A program made the translations under genes and the position numbers. Shown here piece by piece: positions 35,201-46,400 of a stretch of 64,000 bases of DNA. This DNA is from Nemertoderma westbladi (taxonomy: Eukaryota > Xenacoelomorpha > Nemertodermatida > Nemertodermatidae), in NCBI GenBank assembly GCA_032718475.1, contig JAUCBJ010002626.1:1-64000 (forward strand), given 5' to 3'. The notes beneath the pieces were generated by a model. That model ran no database searches and was not told the origin of the DNA. It saw nothing but the letters and a program-made list of their open reading frames with translations. Numbering within the stretch: the first letter of the stretch is position 1; every line of letters starts with the position of its first letter.

Positions 35201-35796
35201 ATGTGTCCCAGTATTGCTGTGCAGCTACACTCTCAGGGCGGGTATTCACTCTCCGCGCGGACGATGGCACCCCAATATGGACACGGACACTCCCCAAACC
35301 TGTGTTCTCGTCGCCCCTGGCTACCCGACGTGGTTTCGTGCTGGGCTGCGTCGACGGATACGTCTATCACCTAGGCAACCAAGACGGGTCTCTCATCTGG
35401 CACTACCTAGCGGGCGCGCCGATATTCTCTAGCCCGTGCTTGTTGCCCGGAGACGGTGGTAGTAAACCAGAGCTGGTGGTATTTGGTTGTCATGACAATC
35501 GCTTGTACGCCGTGGACTGTAGCCATGGTAATTGTGTGTGGCGTTACGAGTTTACGACGGCGGTATACTCATCTCCGTTTGTCGGCTCCGACTCCGGCTC
35601 CGGTTGCGACGGTTTAGTTGCTGCGTGCAGCACAGACGGTCGGATATGTCTACTGGACAGAAGCGGAAGTCTACTCTGTTCTACTGAAGTCCCGGGTAAT
35701 ATATTCTCATCCCCTATAATAGTCTCACAGAGAATATACGTTGGGTGTCGTGATAACTTTATTTATTGTTTTGGTATTGTAGAATCGGGTAGATAA
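32212..35796 (+). CDS. AASDH: Beta-alanine-activating enzyme (AASDH, ACSF4-type)
   Basis: One open frame of 1194 codons. Residues about 1-520 form an adenylation (AMP-binding) domain: TSGTTSRPK (A3 loop, with Ser for the second Gly), LYGISEVSCWATC, WRATGDLVEF, KGRLDFQIKRVGKRIN and TDHGKTDRQSL (catalytic Lys). A carrier domain follows with GGNSLQAVRL, whose Ser is the phosphopantetheine site. Residues about 720-1194 are PQQ-type beta-propeller blades (GSHSGLFCAI, GCYDGVMYAADAATG, GSHDGRVYSLD, GCVDGYVYHL, GCHDNRLYAVD, GCRDNFIYCF). The animal protein has this order and about 1100 residues. The excess is explained by a 48-bp repeat array at about residues 860-1000. The gene has no intron in the window. 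A poly-A signal AATAAA lies at 35919-35924. Animal AASDH activates beta-alanine; its full role is not settled. Confidence 0.93.
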   Translation: MADQLVPTIQALVTRSCRSHPTRVAIVYDDGITAQRRSYTDLLDGANTVRTAFSGLLSNSVGILGDPDIDLPSLLLGILSAGGYYFPLDPSSTLSYILSLINQSGLRYLFYRRSHSDLVERLVSDAPVIWSYCGWNLARIDPDSGLIPIEPPLRHPGTGTGWAYMVTTSGTTSRPKLIHVPHASIVPNLQDLSRIFRVVPSDIIPLLSPLTFDPSAVETFLALGNGATLLVAPSSAKLNPSLLAEILFVRNQCSVVSMTPSLFRTISNYVYSVGQSVRVLALGGERYPLSECARFASKPIRLFNLYGISEVSCWATCQEVRLPPSLEAVIQTPSIDAAIGQHLSETLLEVRDSNNTIVVSGVGQLYIGSRSRICSISDPPTGVPGSDGLVWRATGDLVEFKDNVDIIYKGRLDFQIKRVGKRINLEEIEAVIESLEGVSGCAVLEHKHDELVAFVSEHRPFVSSHSEGIVSRIMCDLRSRLPEFMLPDCILLIDYVPRTDHGKTDRQSLKHRLPSNCHLQRPVSSTGPSFRTSMLMLASEILGVSLTDVDDYASFTSLGGNSLQAVRLVDSIKDYFPRMDFGRLFNSLLTNPLSEVIEHRWEFANRKTNTKRKSSGSSVETVAKRIKYHADTSAGSAKTVQGDEITRCLSIGRQYSLTYTTAGTVRPMGLPQEKQTTGSENYTSVKESPVRICLEWKFFMEECVDASPTYLSICDVATITEIVFIGSHSGLFCAICEKSGELVWSIRLANRIESSAAVVCVSQATESVRPVVTVGCYDGVMYAADAATGAEWWQFATGGVIKSSPRPDPSRPGIVYIGSHDGRVYSLDVSARRCLWSVDMGSPVFGCPTVSSYNCLTESHSDSATMHYPAVTAESPIVSHPDYSTVSPPGCPIVSHPDYPTMSPPGCPIVSHPEYSTVSPPGCPIVSHPDYSTMSPPGCPIVSHPEYSTVSPPGCPIVSHPDYSTMSPPGCPIVSHPEYSTVSPPGCPIASHTDCPNVSQYCCAATLSGRVFTLRADDGTPIWTRTLPKPVFSSPLATRRGFVLGCVDGYVYHLGNQDGSLIWHYLAGAPIFSSPCLLPGDGGSKPELVVFGCHDNRLYAVDCSHGNCVWRYEFTTAVYSSPFVGSDSGSGCDGLVAACSTDGRICLLDRSGSLLCSTEVPGNIFSSPIIVSQRIYVGCRDNFIYCFGIVESGR
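34838..35200 (+). repeat. 48-bp coding minisatellite inside AASDH
   Basis: Seven anchors CCTCCTGGTTGTCCCATTG start at 34873, 34921, 34969, 35017, 35065, 35113 and 35161, an exact period of 48 bp. Each unit encodes 16 residues of the type CPIVSHPDYSTVSPPG. GAT TAC and GAA TAC variants alternate, giving a 96-bp higher-order unit. The array sits between propeller blades, after VFGCPTVS and before CAATLSGRVFTL, so it forms a surface loop. Confidence 0.92.
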
Positions 35797-37649
35797 TCCC
35801 GCAAGTTAACAGCTGAACATATAAAACGGAATCAAAAAGATACAACGATAAAACGAAAGTAGAAACAGAAATAATTGTAGTTTTTATTCTGTATTTGATT
35901 TCTTGCACTATATTAAAAAATAAAATTAACATCATTAAATAATAATTTATAGTTTTAAATAATAATTTATATTAAAGGCCTTTTAAATTTTCAACACTAT
36001 TTTTAAGTTACCTGGTTGAAGTGTTAGTCTGCTTATATTGTAGCCCTGTTGTGGTAAAGTTGTTTTATTTCCACCGGGACTGCGTGGAACTGAACTTCTT
36101 GTTATTCGTGATTGCATCTGTAAATTTCCAACTCCATTGCTGTGCAATTAAAATAATAATGTAATCAAAATAATAAGGTCAGGGGTTTTCTAGAATATAG
36201 TAAAACTACATATTAGGTAATAATTTGTTGGACCTTTAATGCTAATCTTTCTCACAAAACTATACTAATTAAGTTTAGAGTTGCTGTATCAGGTTGCAGG
36301 TATTTTAGCAGTTTACAGTTGTTCTAACCTGTTCAGGTACTGTTGTTTACAGTAACTGTATCATCATAAAAGGTAACGTAATAATTGATGCGATGCTACA
36401 AAATTTGGATTTTTATTTCCGAAAACTAATTTTCCCACAGAATAAAATCGTCGTGCACATGGCAGTTCCCCAAAGTAAATTTTTTTTTCAGATTTCCAAG
36501 TTTTTAAATTTTTTCGTTAATTCTATATATCGTAAGGTTTAAAAAATTCATAGACCCCTAGAAAAATTCATCGATTTAAGGGGGGGGTAGCATCCTTTTG
36601 GACTTGCTCCACGGTTTTGCTTATAGCAAGGACAATTTTGATTTCTAGACCACATTATTTGGTCCAAGGCTCCTACTGATGTTGCTCTTCACGTTTCTGG
36701 AAAAAAATTTATTTTTAATTAAAATGATTAAATTTTTAATCGAATTATTTACATTTTTAATTAAAATTAATTGAAACCCTAATGCTTTAGATCTACTTTC
36801 CATGGGAATGTAAGATTTGGTAATAATGCTTTCAATAAGGAATAAATTGAAAGCTTTCAGCTCTGATTTTGAAAATTTCCAAAAATGGCCACTAGGTGGC
36901 GCTACAAATTTGCACATCAGTTGAACCGATCTTTTATTGGGAAAAACAAGATTGTTTTCAAATAATTTGAAAATTCTGACCTGGAAGTTTTGTCGAGAAG
37001 TGCGCTGCTGACATCATATCCAAAATTCAGATCAATAGCTTCAAAAATGACAGACTAGTAGGGTTTTGAAGAGAAAAAAAACCATTCTGAGATAAATGCC
37101 TTCAAAGTTAAAATGAAGAGATTTTTCAATATATTTTCGAAAAAATCACTTCTTTCGAAATGATTTCAACAGAATTTCCAACAAAAATATGCACAGGGGG
37201 GTTTTCGACACCGGGGAATAACATGGCCAGGTTATTTTTTCAATCCGATGTCCGTGTGTCCGTCTGTCCATCTGTCTGTCTCACTGACTGTGACCAGTAG
37301 CATTGCAATTTAGCATGAATTCAGCTAAAAATATGAATAGATTTTCAGTAATGGAGAGAAGCATGGCAGGTTGTTTTTTAAATCCATGGGTTAGTTATGT
37401 GGATCTGCTCTAGTCTTTTTGTCATTACAGACAGACAGACAGTCTGTCTGTCTGTCTGATATTTTGATCAATTATGATACACAGCTTGGCTGAATACAGT
37501 ATAAAACAAAATAGCAAATAAACCATCTATTTGGCAATCACAGTTTTATTCATTCTGAAAAATACTGTATAATGTATAGGCCTCTAATCCTAAGCCAAAT
37601 ATATAAACCCAAACACGATTTCATAGTCTTGAGGAACCTACTAGTGTTC
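35797..37649. other. Intergenic DNA between AASDH and the Mutator-like gene
   Basis: AT-rich, no gene recognised. A short G run followed by TAGCATCC (36580-36597) resembles, in reverse, the sequence at 55140-55175, so a dispersed repeat is likely. A perfect inverted microsatellite (ACAG)n/(CTGT)n lies at about 37432-37458. AATAAA on the minus strand (37550-37545) is suited to the Mutator-like gene, about 100 bp after its stop. Confidence 0.5.
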
Positions 37650-38948
37650 TTACATAGCATCCCCGAAGCCACCTGGGATATATGCTTGGTCATCACCGGC
37701 TAGTAGACCAGCCTTCTTAGACTTGCTACCTTTCCTGGAGTATTTGGCACGTTTCAACTTTCGAATCGAGCCAGCGATCCTTCTACTGTCACTCCTCTGA
37801 GCCAACACCGTGGCTGCCGATGTTTTTTCGATAGTCTGTTTGGACAACTTGCCGAGGACAAGGTTCCTAGCTGTAGCACCCTCATTGAAGGCAAGGACTG
37901 CAGCTGCAACTGCTAAAGATATGCGCTGTCTACCCCAAAACTTATGTTTGGGAGCTCTTGCCCAGATGAGGCTATTGAAGGATTCACTAACGTTCTGCGT
38001 ATATCCGGGAACACACCGCCTGAGCAGGTTAATATCTGATAACCGTCTATACACAGGCAACAAAAGAGATAAGAATATTGGGTCCAAGTGGTAGTCTTTG
38101 TCTATGTGTTTCCCATTCTTTTTGTATGAACACCAGTTATTATCTGGGCAGAATTTATGGACATCTTCATCAGTTCCATGGCGTATCCCATGCCTAAACG
38201 ATGCTAGAATGTTTCTCTTCATTGTCTGGACACACGCCGAAATTTCCACCTGGGTTCTAGCTGACCTGTCGATGGACGATCTAATGGCGTTGCCATAGTA
38301 ACGGCTCAGTCTTTCTATAGTTGATAGAGTCAGTCTATGCTTCGCACCACCAATAAACTTTCCATCTGCGAGTTTGCCCTTGTGTGAGTCCTTCAAATCG
38401 CGTAGAGCCTTTCCAAGTCTCTTCTTGACGTGGTTTACGCAGTCAATCTTGTTTACGCGTTTACACTGGACATCCCCAGTGTCATGCTTCGCCCAGATCG
38501 CCTTACCCGTGTCAGATTCATTGAAGAGAAGTTTCTCCTTATTTGATTTCTTGCTGTAAGTTTCGCAATCGTTACAAGATCCGTATATATCAGCAACGGC
38601 ATTGTATGCCGTTGAATCTCCATCACAGACTACAGATGTATAACTGAGTCCATGACTATCAGAGTCCTTTCCATCAACAGACTTCTGAAATAGTTCTATG
38701 GCTATGTCTGCTTCCATAGACCCGCTACTGCTTGAGTATCTGCCTGGACATTGCGGTATATGGTTTTCCATAAATGAAATATATGACTCTGAGTCTTTAG
38801 GATATGGGGCAAATTCACAAGCATTGCAAATTTTATTTCTCATTGCGTAGTCTAGAATTTTTCCAGTTGCCATCCCAATGACTGCTCCCACCCCACTGTT
38901 TGAGGTATGCCCACGGGTACCCCATGTGCCATCGAAAGAGACAGTGAC
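37650..38948 (-). CDS. Mutator-like transposase gene, exon 2 (C-terminal, DDE core)
   Basis: 432 residues plus a stop. Opens at the acceptor TTTTAG at 38954-38949, and reads VTVSFDGTWGTRGHTSN, so the first catalytic Asp is in DGTW. The second is in VVCDGDSTAYNAV, and the Glu in VSESFNSLIW. A zinc-binding stretch CNACEF ... CPG follows the first motif. This is the pattern of the animal Mutator-like transposase domain family. The C-terminus is basic (KLKRAKYSRKGSKSKK) and may bind DNA or direct nuclear import. All catalytic residues are present and the frame is intact. It could be a live transposon gene or a domesticated one; I saw no terminal inverted repeats that would prove the former. Confidence 0.85.
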   Translation of the reverse strand, partial: VTVSFDGTWGTRGHTSNSGVGAVIGMATGKILDYAMRNKICNACEFAPYPKDSESYISFMENHIPQCPGRYSSSSGSMEADIAIELFQKSVDGKDSDSHGLSYTSVVCDGDSTAYNAVADIYGSCNDCETYSKKSNKEKLLFNESDTGKAIWAKHDTGDVQCKRVNKIDCVNHVKKRLGKALRDLKDSHKGKLADGKFIGGAKHRLTLSTIERLSRYYGNAIRSSIDRSARTQVEISACVQTMKRNILASFRHGIRHGTDEDVHKFCPDNNWCSYKKNGKHIDKDYHLDPIFLSLLLPVYRRLSDINLLRRCVPGYTQNVSESFNSLIWARAPKHKFWGRQRISLAVAAAVLAFNEGATARNLVLGKLSKQTIEKTSAATVLAQRSDSRRIAGSIRKLKRAKYSRKGSKSKKAGLLAGDDQAYIPGGFGDAM

Positions 38949-39035
38949 CTAAAACAATATAATTAGTGAAAGTGAAATTTATTCTCAACAATAACAATAA
39001 TAGTAACAACAATTCACAACTACACATACCGGTAG

Positions 39036-40230
39036 TGTTCGCGCTTTTAGACCTTTGGCAGTTTAACCCGCCAAATTAGGATGTCTTCTAGATAATAAAT
39101 CGCTTTAGCCTCTAACAAGTATTTGATTCACTACACTAGTTGAAACCAATCTGTGCGCGATCATTCACCCGTTGGATATACCCGGGAGATTGACTTCGAC
39201 GGCTTAATCGTATTGCTATGTAAGCCTAATGTATTATTCGACTGACAGTATTATATAATCTCTGACAATATTATTCACCTTCGGGGAATATTAACAGTTC
39301 CTTTAGGACGTGGCGCTCTATCTATATAAACAGAGTTATGACTTAAACTACTCACAACGATATGGCTTAGTTACAATTCACATATATGGCGCATTCTTTA
39401 GGAAATGCTTCGTTATCAGTCTCACTCATACACAATGCTGCACAATACTGCACACTGATCTGCCGATCTTCACTGATTTTAATCACATATAAAAGGAACA
39501 CGGACCGAATCATGTAGGGTCTATCAAATAACATTAGATTCACTTCAAACCACTTTAACATAAGTCACAATCGTTATATCTAACCCTTCTCTCTTACCTT
39601 CGGTATATCAAGAATATTGGGTTTCGGGGTTATTTCTCGTTATTCCAAATATAATAATTCATCAACAAATATAATGAATAACCGACAGCAAAGCAGTAAT
39701 GTTAAGTTAAGTTGCACAGTATGGGCCAGTTAACCAGTGTTAACCAGTGCAGATAACATTGAGTTACCCAGATAACGGATATATGTCCTTATAATTAAGC
39801 CTACTAGTGTAAGGCTAAAGCAGAAAAGCACAAAAATACTCCAAAGCCGTTCTTCCTGGCTTAGAATAACCAACACTGAACACTGATAAGAATAACTATA
39901 AGAATACCAGCTACCCTTATTCTACAAAGATCTCACCCACCACAGAGAGTGAGCATACAGATAGGAAATTCAGTTCAGTAGATCTGTGATAGGTCAAAAT
40001 CAAAACCAACTCAAATCCTATTGGCAGATACAGAAAGCAGGGCTATGGGGCAACCTTCCCAAGCTGGTTGGACGATCGAACATAGCCCAGATCCCTTCGT
40101 ACAGCAAATCAGCCAATCAGCCGGTAGCTTGCACTATTCGAGCTAGAGATCCCTTTTTGAGTATTCCAGCGCCTTGGGGGGAACTGGTTAGCAAAGCAAA
40201 CGAATCAGTTATCCCACAAAAGCTTTTACA
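39036..40230 (-). repeat. BEL/Pao element 2, 3' LTR
   Basis: Plus-strand ends are TGTTCGCGC and CTTTTACA. Beside it, in element orientation, is GGGAGCGG, a candidate polypurine tract also present in element 1. Confidence 0.92.
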
Positions 40231-40308
40231 CCGCTCCCAGAAAATGGGATTTAAGTCTATAAAATATACAAAATCACAGTTTCTAAAATACGAGAATACT
40301 CTAAACAG

Positions 40309-41808
40309 TTAGTCTTTCTTGCGCAGACGGCGTTTACGCAGTTTTTTAAAGCTAGCAAGAGTCTTTTTCTCTTTGGGGCGAGCCACTTTACAAGGAGGGC
40401 TATAACTCCTGGGTGAAGGGTGCAATATGATTGCATCAGAAGGCGTGGGATTATAGTCGGGGTATCCGCCGTTTCAATATGTTTCTCCTCGAGCTGATTT
40501 TCCTCCGCTCATCGTTGGATACGTTCGTCTAAAACTCTCGCCGAGAATAGGGTCGTCCAAGTTCAATATCGTCTTAGAGACTATGGATTTCCCAATCGAA
40601 CTGGGATAAAGCCAATCCGTTTACCGCTTGGACTTGCTGTTATAATTTAGGTTTATCCGAGCAAACGTAGATTTCTTTTCTGATCTTTGTAGAATAGCGT
40701 CTATCTCTTTTCGTACAACGCTCTCCTCCACCTTGATGACAGGTGGTATCGTGTTAAACGGGAACGATTCCGATTATACGATTGAATGGCGATATCGGGT
40801 GCCCGTGCCCCAATCCGGCCAGGTAAGATGGGCGGATATTTAGGGAGCCCACAACCTGAGTGCCACCGACTAACGGTTCGGGTAACACTGGATCTCTGAA
40901 CGGTAAGTACAGCTCGGGAGGATCCGTAATACTATTAGGATCGAGAGTTTGAGGTATCACTTGGGAATGAGGAGGTCTGACCGAGTATTCCGGAACTCTG
41001 ATCATGGGTTTATTCAATGATCGCTTAAGGCGCGCGACCGTAGGTGATACGTCGAAAAGGTTTCGCTCGAAACTCCCATAAGTATATCGCGTAAAACTGT
41101 GTTTAGCGCAACGTCTCCGCGGATGTTTATGCCTTTCGATTTGCTGGTTAGGTCTGGGGCATTCGTCACAGTAATACCAAAGACGCACGTCTTGAAGGGG
41201 AAACGCGGGTGATCGCTCTCCAGTTTACAATATTCCTCCATCTGTTCGAAGCTATCTGGAACGACAGGTAACGGTCGATCGGCGGTAAGATACATCATCG
41301 TAAAATAGAGCCGTTTGAGTTCCATCATAGGATCTGGATGTATACCTTGAGGATATCGAGTTTCGAGGTTTTGTTGACTGGCAACATTGAGATAGGTCTC
41401 TCTTAGGAATTCTAGATAATCGTTGAAACCGTTACGTTTATCAGGTTCTTCAACGTCTTCTCTTTCGAGTTTGTTTCGAATAGGATTTTCGCATTAGAAT
41501 TTTGGTTTATCGTTTCGACTCCTCTGGGTAGGATATGTTCGATATAGTCCGTATCGCGCAAATCGATAGAATGGTCAATGGTTAAGAAGTCCATATACAT
41601 ACCATTACAATGCGCGCAGTGAGCGGTGAACTCTCCACAGTCCAACTCACGCGCAAGTTACTTCCAGGAAATCGTAGGTTCGATATAACGACCATCATCC
41701 TTCGTAGTAGTTGGACTAGTATCACCGCGTGTCAAGCTATCAACAAACGTTTGAAAGTAGAGTATATAGCTCCCCGATACCAAGACCATCTTCTATCAAC
41801 TCCGTCAT
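40309..41808 (-). pseudogene. Extra ORF downstream of integrase position, BEL/Pao element 2, frameshifted
   Basis: Starts at the ATG at 41808 (MTELIEDGLGIGELY) and ends at the stop at 40309. Frames 41645-41412, 41328-41014 and 41188-40754 carry most of it, and the last piece ends with KKLRKRRLRKKD. Features: a Cys/His cluster (YYCDECPRP ... RRRCAKH) that may bind zinc, and conserved stretches RSLNKPMIRVPEYS and GSLNIRPSYL shared with element 1. No signal peptide or membrane helix. Function unknown; nucleic-acid binding is a guess from the basic tail and Cys/His cluster. Breaks differ from those in element 1, so the ancestor of both copies probably had an intact frame of about 500 codons. Confidence 0.6.
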
Positions 41809-43452
41809 ATCTGCTATATATGAGTTTATCCATATTATAATGAGTTTATATTTAGGCTAGCGAGCGTCGCTGCCTACCCCAATCAGCCCCCGGACAGTGC
41901 GAGATCCTCAGCGCCGATGTGTCGTCGCCGCTGTACTTTCGCCAACGACGTAGCCGCACAACGACAACGACAACCGGCACAAGTCACTTGACTGTCCGTC
42001 CCAAAGGCTTAGATACACCTCAGGTTCTTACTGGAGAGTTAGGGTTACTTTCACAATTGCGACTCGCTACTGTAAACACACCTTAGTAGTAACATTCACC
42101 TATAAACTCACAAATACCACACACACAACTTGTCACAAATTACACACACTCGGGCCATTTGTCCGTTAGTCAATGCCTTCCAGAATGTCACTGTATTATT
42201 ATGTATCCTTGGATACTAGCAGTGCGCTATTTATTCCCTATGCTATTCAATGGGACAAGCTTTCTATTGTTCTTTTAACTCAATTCTAATTCTAGCGTGG
42301 TTGTTGCTATGGTGACATTATGCAAAGCTAGCGGTAGAATTAGGGTAATTCCAATGCATACAGATCTGGGATGTTATTTAATAGTAATTCTTTAATGATC
42401 AATGTTCTGTTTTATACATGACTCTATGAATTTTATCGGCTATTGACTATGTTTGGGAGACTTTCGCACACTCATACGCATGATAAGATAAATCTCCGCT
42501 CCCGTGATCTATTAATTAATGGAATTTTGGGAATGTTATAAATTGCGTAAAAATGGCAATTTATTAAATTCATTAAAAGGCATGAATTTAAATTATTCCC
42601 TGAAATTTTATTATTTAATAATTAAATGGACATATTTTGATTCTAGAATATGTCTGGGGACACAAGATCCTTAATTCTATGACAATTGTCTTTTTAAGAA
42701 TATCGGTAAATGCTACGATATCTTAATTGACTAGAATTGTTGAAGGATCTGAATTTTACAGATTTTGATTTATTAGATTTGCAAATATTAAATAATTAAT
42801 ATTTGAGATGGGCACCAATTTATTCCAGAACTTGTCTGGGGACGTTAACCACTGATTCTAAAATTTGTCTTTCAAGTATATCGGTGGGTGCCGCGATATC
42901 TTAATCGACTAGAATTGCAGATGGTCAAAGGGTTTAACAGATTTATTTTGCGTTATACGCTACTGTTAAAGGGACATCACGCTACTATATGTATTATTTA
43001 ATATACGGTATGAGAGCAATATCGCACGAAGCAATGTCAGTGTGAAGAGGCAAGTCGTTTCCAAGGTCTACCCAGAGCTTGGTTTAGCCGAGACACGAGG
43101 ATCTGAACTTTGCATTCCTAATACTCTGCCTACCAATAATACTTGAATATAGTAGTGGCTTTATTGTACTTTAATAAGTACGGACATTTCATCTTACTGT
43201 AGTTACGTATTTGTAATGTAATACGGACAGTAAGGAAGAAGGAAAATAATTATTTCTTGCCGTCGCACTAAATATAATATATACGTAATTACGTACGCAA
43301 TAAACACGAATATATTGCACTATTCTACTAAATAATCGCTAAATAAGATTCTACTAAATTAAATAAAACGATTATAATAAAATTACGTAGTAATACATAC
43401 ATAAATATAAAAATAATAAAATAATAGAGTCACACACCCACTCCATATGTTG
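41809..43452 (-). promoter_or_regulatory. Noncoding region upstream of the extra ORF, element 2
   Basis: Counterpart of 15801-17431. It carries the same paired ~100-bp direct repeats (about 42632-42737 and 42815-42920) and the nearly invariant block 42925-43110. In the block, the element-orientation RNA can form a hairpin with stem TTTAACAG/CTGTTAAA that encloses a smaller GCG/CGC stem. Confidence 0.5.
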
Positions 43453-46400
43453 TTACGTTATGGAGTCCTTAGATGTTTGAAGGATTAGGGAGGTGGTCGT
43501 GGGAAGAGAATCTTGCCTTCCACAGTTTCCGGAGAGTCCTCCATTCCCTTCCGGTAAACACAAACGACCAGCTGGGCGATTGAGTCGCTGCATCCCGAAT
43601 ACAATTCCAGGTTTCCTCTTCGTCCTGGAATAGTGACGATAGAAACATCGCTCTAAGTACACGACGGCCTTACAAAGCCGATTCCAGGAGCTATAGTGGT
43701 CCGTCGCTCCCTGCAGGAGAGGTGAGAGTCCCTGCGAGACGTCTGATGTTCCAGAGCTCCAATCGCTCTCTCTGATCTTCATGAAGGATCCACTCGCGGT
43801 GGGGAGGTCCAGATCCACGGCGTCGTCCCTGGCAATATGTAATACCGACAGATCTATCCCGGGTTCAAATAACTCCGCTCCACCCGTCCGGGTTTTAGGT
43901 TTAACTTTCTCCGCTCCCTTGGCTGGTCTAATCTCAGTCGGAGTAAGATGGGGAGGCCATTCATCCTCCTTACTCAGGAAGTCGGGTTCACCTAACCGGT
44001 CTGTAGTATCTGTCAGTTCTTGAGGAGTTGCTCCTCTGGAAACGATGTCAGTTGGATTAAACTTCTTGGGGCAATATCTCCATTGATCTACATTGGAGCT
44101 AATATCGTCATTATCTGAGGAGTATGGTGTTCCCTCAGTTGGGTCGTCTCCCTCACTAGTATCATCTTCCCATTCACTCACCTGGCAGACGCGATCTTGA
44201 AGCAGTCTTTCTCTGAGCGTTCTTCGGGAAGGTCCAGTAAGGTACCAACCTACTCTAGTTCTTACCGCATAGGTCTGAAGTGGTTGCGGTTGAGCAGGTC
44301 GTTTCTCCAATGTCTCCAGCGCCTCATGCACGTTTTGACCGATTAATATTTGTACTCCAGGATAATCGGTGTCGAATCTAGGGATGTTAAGTTGTTGGGC
44401 ATGATCATCTTCGTCCCAATTATAAGGTTCCACTTGGGTGGTAGCGAAGTTCTTTATTGCCACCATTTTGACTGACCTTATACTGTATTCTCCTAGTTTA
44501 TCCTGTGGAGTGGACAACTCACCTATATAATAGTCGGCAGCTACAGTAGAATTCCAAACCTGCATGATCCCTGACATGTTTAGCTTGGTTCGGAACTTGG
44601 GTTGTCCAGCAAAGATGACTTCGGCTAGTTCTTTATCGATGAATGTTCCTGTGCTACCGGAGTCCAGGAGGGCGTTCACTATATAGCTCTTCTGAGGTCC
44701 GTGGACCCGTAACTGGACTACAGGAAATTCTCGGATTCCTATATTGGAAGTTGGCGCTTTCCAAGATAGTTGTTGATCAGAAGTAGTTAAGGTAAGGTCG
44801 CTGTCTGTGTCTTTCTCATACATGAGTGCTCGATACACTGCGGTGGTGTTTATTAGGTAACAGGATTCGTTTTGGTCGGAGAACTCGTCCGTATAGAATC
44901 CTTCCATCTCAGATTGATCAGTGTCGTTCACATCACTGAATTGGACATGTAGTTCGGACTCACTTACCTGACTCGGGCTGTTTCGTTCGAATTCCGTGTG
45001 CAACAAGATATGATGTTTTGCGCCGCACTTTGCACACCTTGCGTCGGAGTAACAGGTTCGCCGTTGGTGTCCTCGTCTGAGGCAATTATAACACAACCGC
45101 TTATCCCACATGACTTCACGTCTATCCTTTAGTGATTTCCTCAGGAATTTATCACACGCATTTAAACGGTGGGGCCCGTCGCACAGCACACATTTCGGCT
45201 TGATGTTACTTACTTTAACCTGTGCTATGTGGTGCACACTTGTTCTTTCCTCGGGCTTTCTCACCTGAATTCTTTTAGGAGACGTAGGAGGGGTTTTTTG
45301 TACCGGTTCCCTTCTGTCATTGGGTCGAGACTTGGATTTACTTACCTGGTCTTTAGGCGTTTTATTGACATAATAAGATCTTTCAGTGTCTTTCCCGCTG
45401 TCCTCTCCTTGAGAGGTTTGGCTTTCGCCGTCGTCTGTATAACACATTGGTGTTACCCTTCTCCTAGAAACGGGTTTCTCACTTACCTTGTTTTCCAATG
45501 TCTTCTCTCTGGACTGCCTTAGGAGCTGTAATTTCACTTCTCTATCTAAGAATGACATGAGATCAGTCATGGTAGGGTCTCGTCGTTGTTGCTCCATCAT
45601 ATATAACACTTTCTTATCCCAGCGTGTACCTACTCCACCCTTCGGTAAAGTAGAAGCCACTGCTCTAATAACCATAGCACTCTGATACTCATGAGACTTA
45701 CCTAGCCAATCTAATTGTCTGCAGATCTCCTGAATTTCATCGGAAAACTCTATAATCCCGTTGCTAATAAACTTTCGGGGCGCTACCAACTTTGCATACA
45801 AATACCCAGCTATGTTATTCCTATTACCATACCTGATGTTTAGTGTATCCCAAACTTGTCTTAATCCGTCTGGATGTCCAATAAACTTTAACGCCATTAA
45901 CTTGGGAGATCCTTCCAAGCACTCGATGAGGAATCTAAGTTTCTCTCCATTAGATAGTACAGAGTTCTGTATGTTATCTTTGTAATATTCATTAAAAGGT
46001 AACCATTTCATCTCATCTCCATTGAACTTGACGATCTCTCCAACCTTTACCGCTTGTCGGGCTTCGGTTCTAGCCATTTGGCGTGTAAAACTTTCTTGAG
46101 CCATCGTATTATTGAATAGAGAATTATCGGTATATAAGTTTCTCGGATTATTATCAAGTCTAGATGAGATATCATTATCAACAGGTTTATAATTACCCTT
46201 AATAGGGTTTACTATAGGAGTTTCTATTTCGCTAGCAGTATAGATGCGTGTAGGCTCCACACCTTGCGCATGGGATACTTCAGACCTAACGGGTTGACAC
46301 ATTGTTACAGGGGGTGGTGGTATACTCTTTTGTGTGTTCACTAATTTATCGCGCTCTAGCACGATACTTTGCTGCACTTCTTGCAACTCTAGTCTACTTT

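Noticed and set aside
34714-35374. Overlapping antisense and alternate-frame ORFs in AASDH
   Set aside because: They arise because the 48-bp repeat has no stops in several frames. They lack domains and are shadows of the AASDH frame.
40309-41808. Envelope gene in the BEL elements
   Set aside because: The position would suit, but no signal peptide, membrane helix or glycoprotein-like Cys pattern was seen; the tail is strongly basic.
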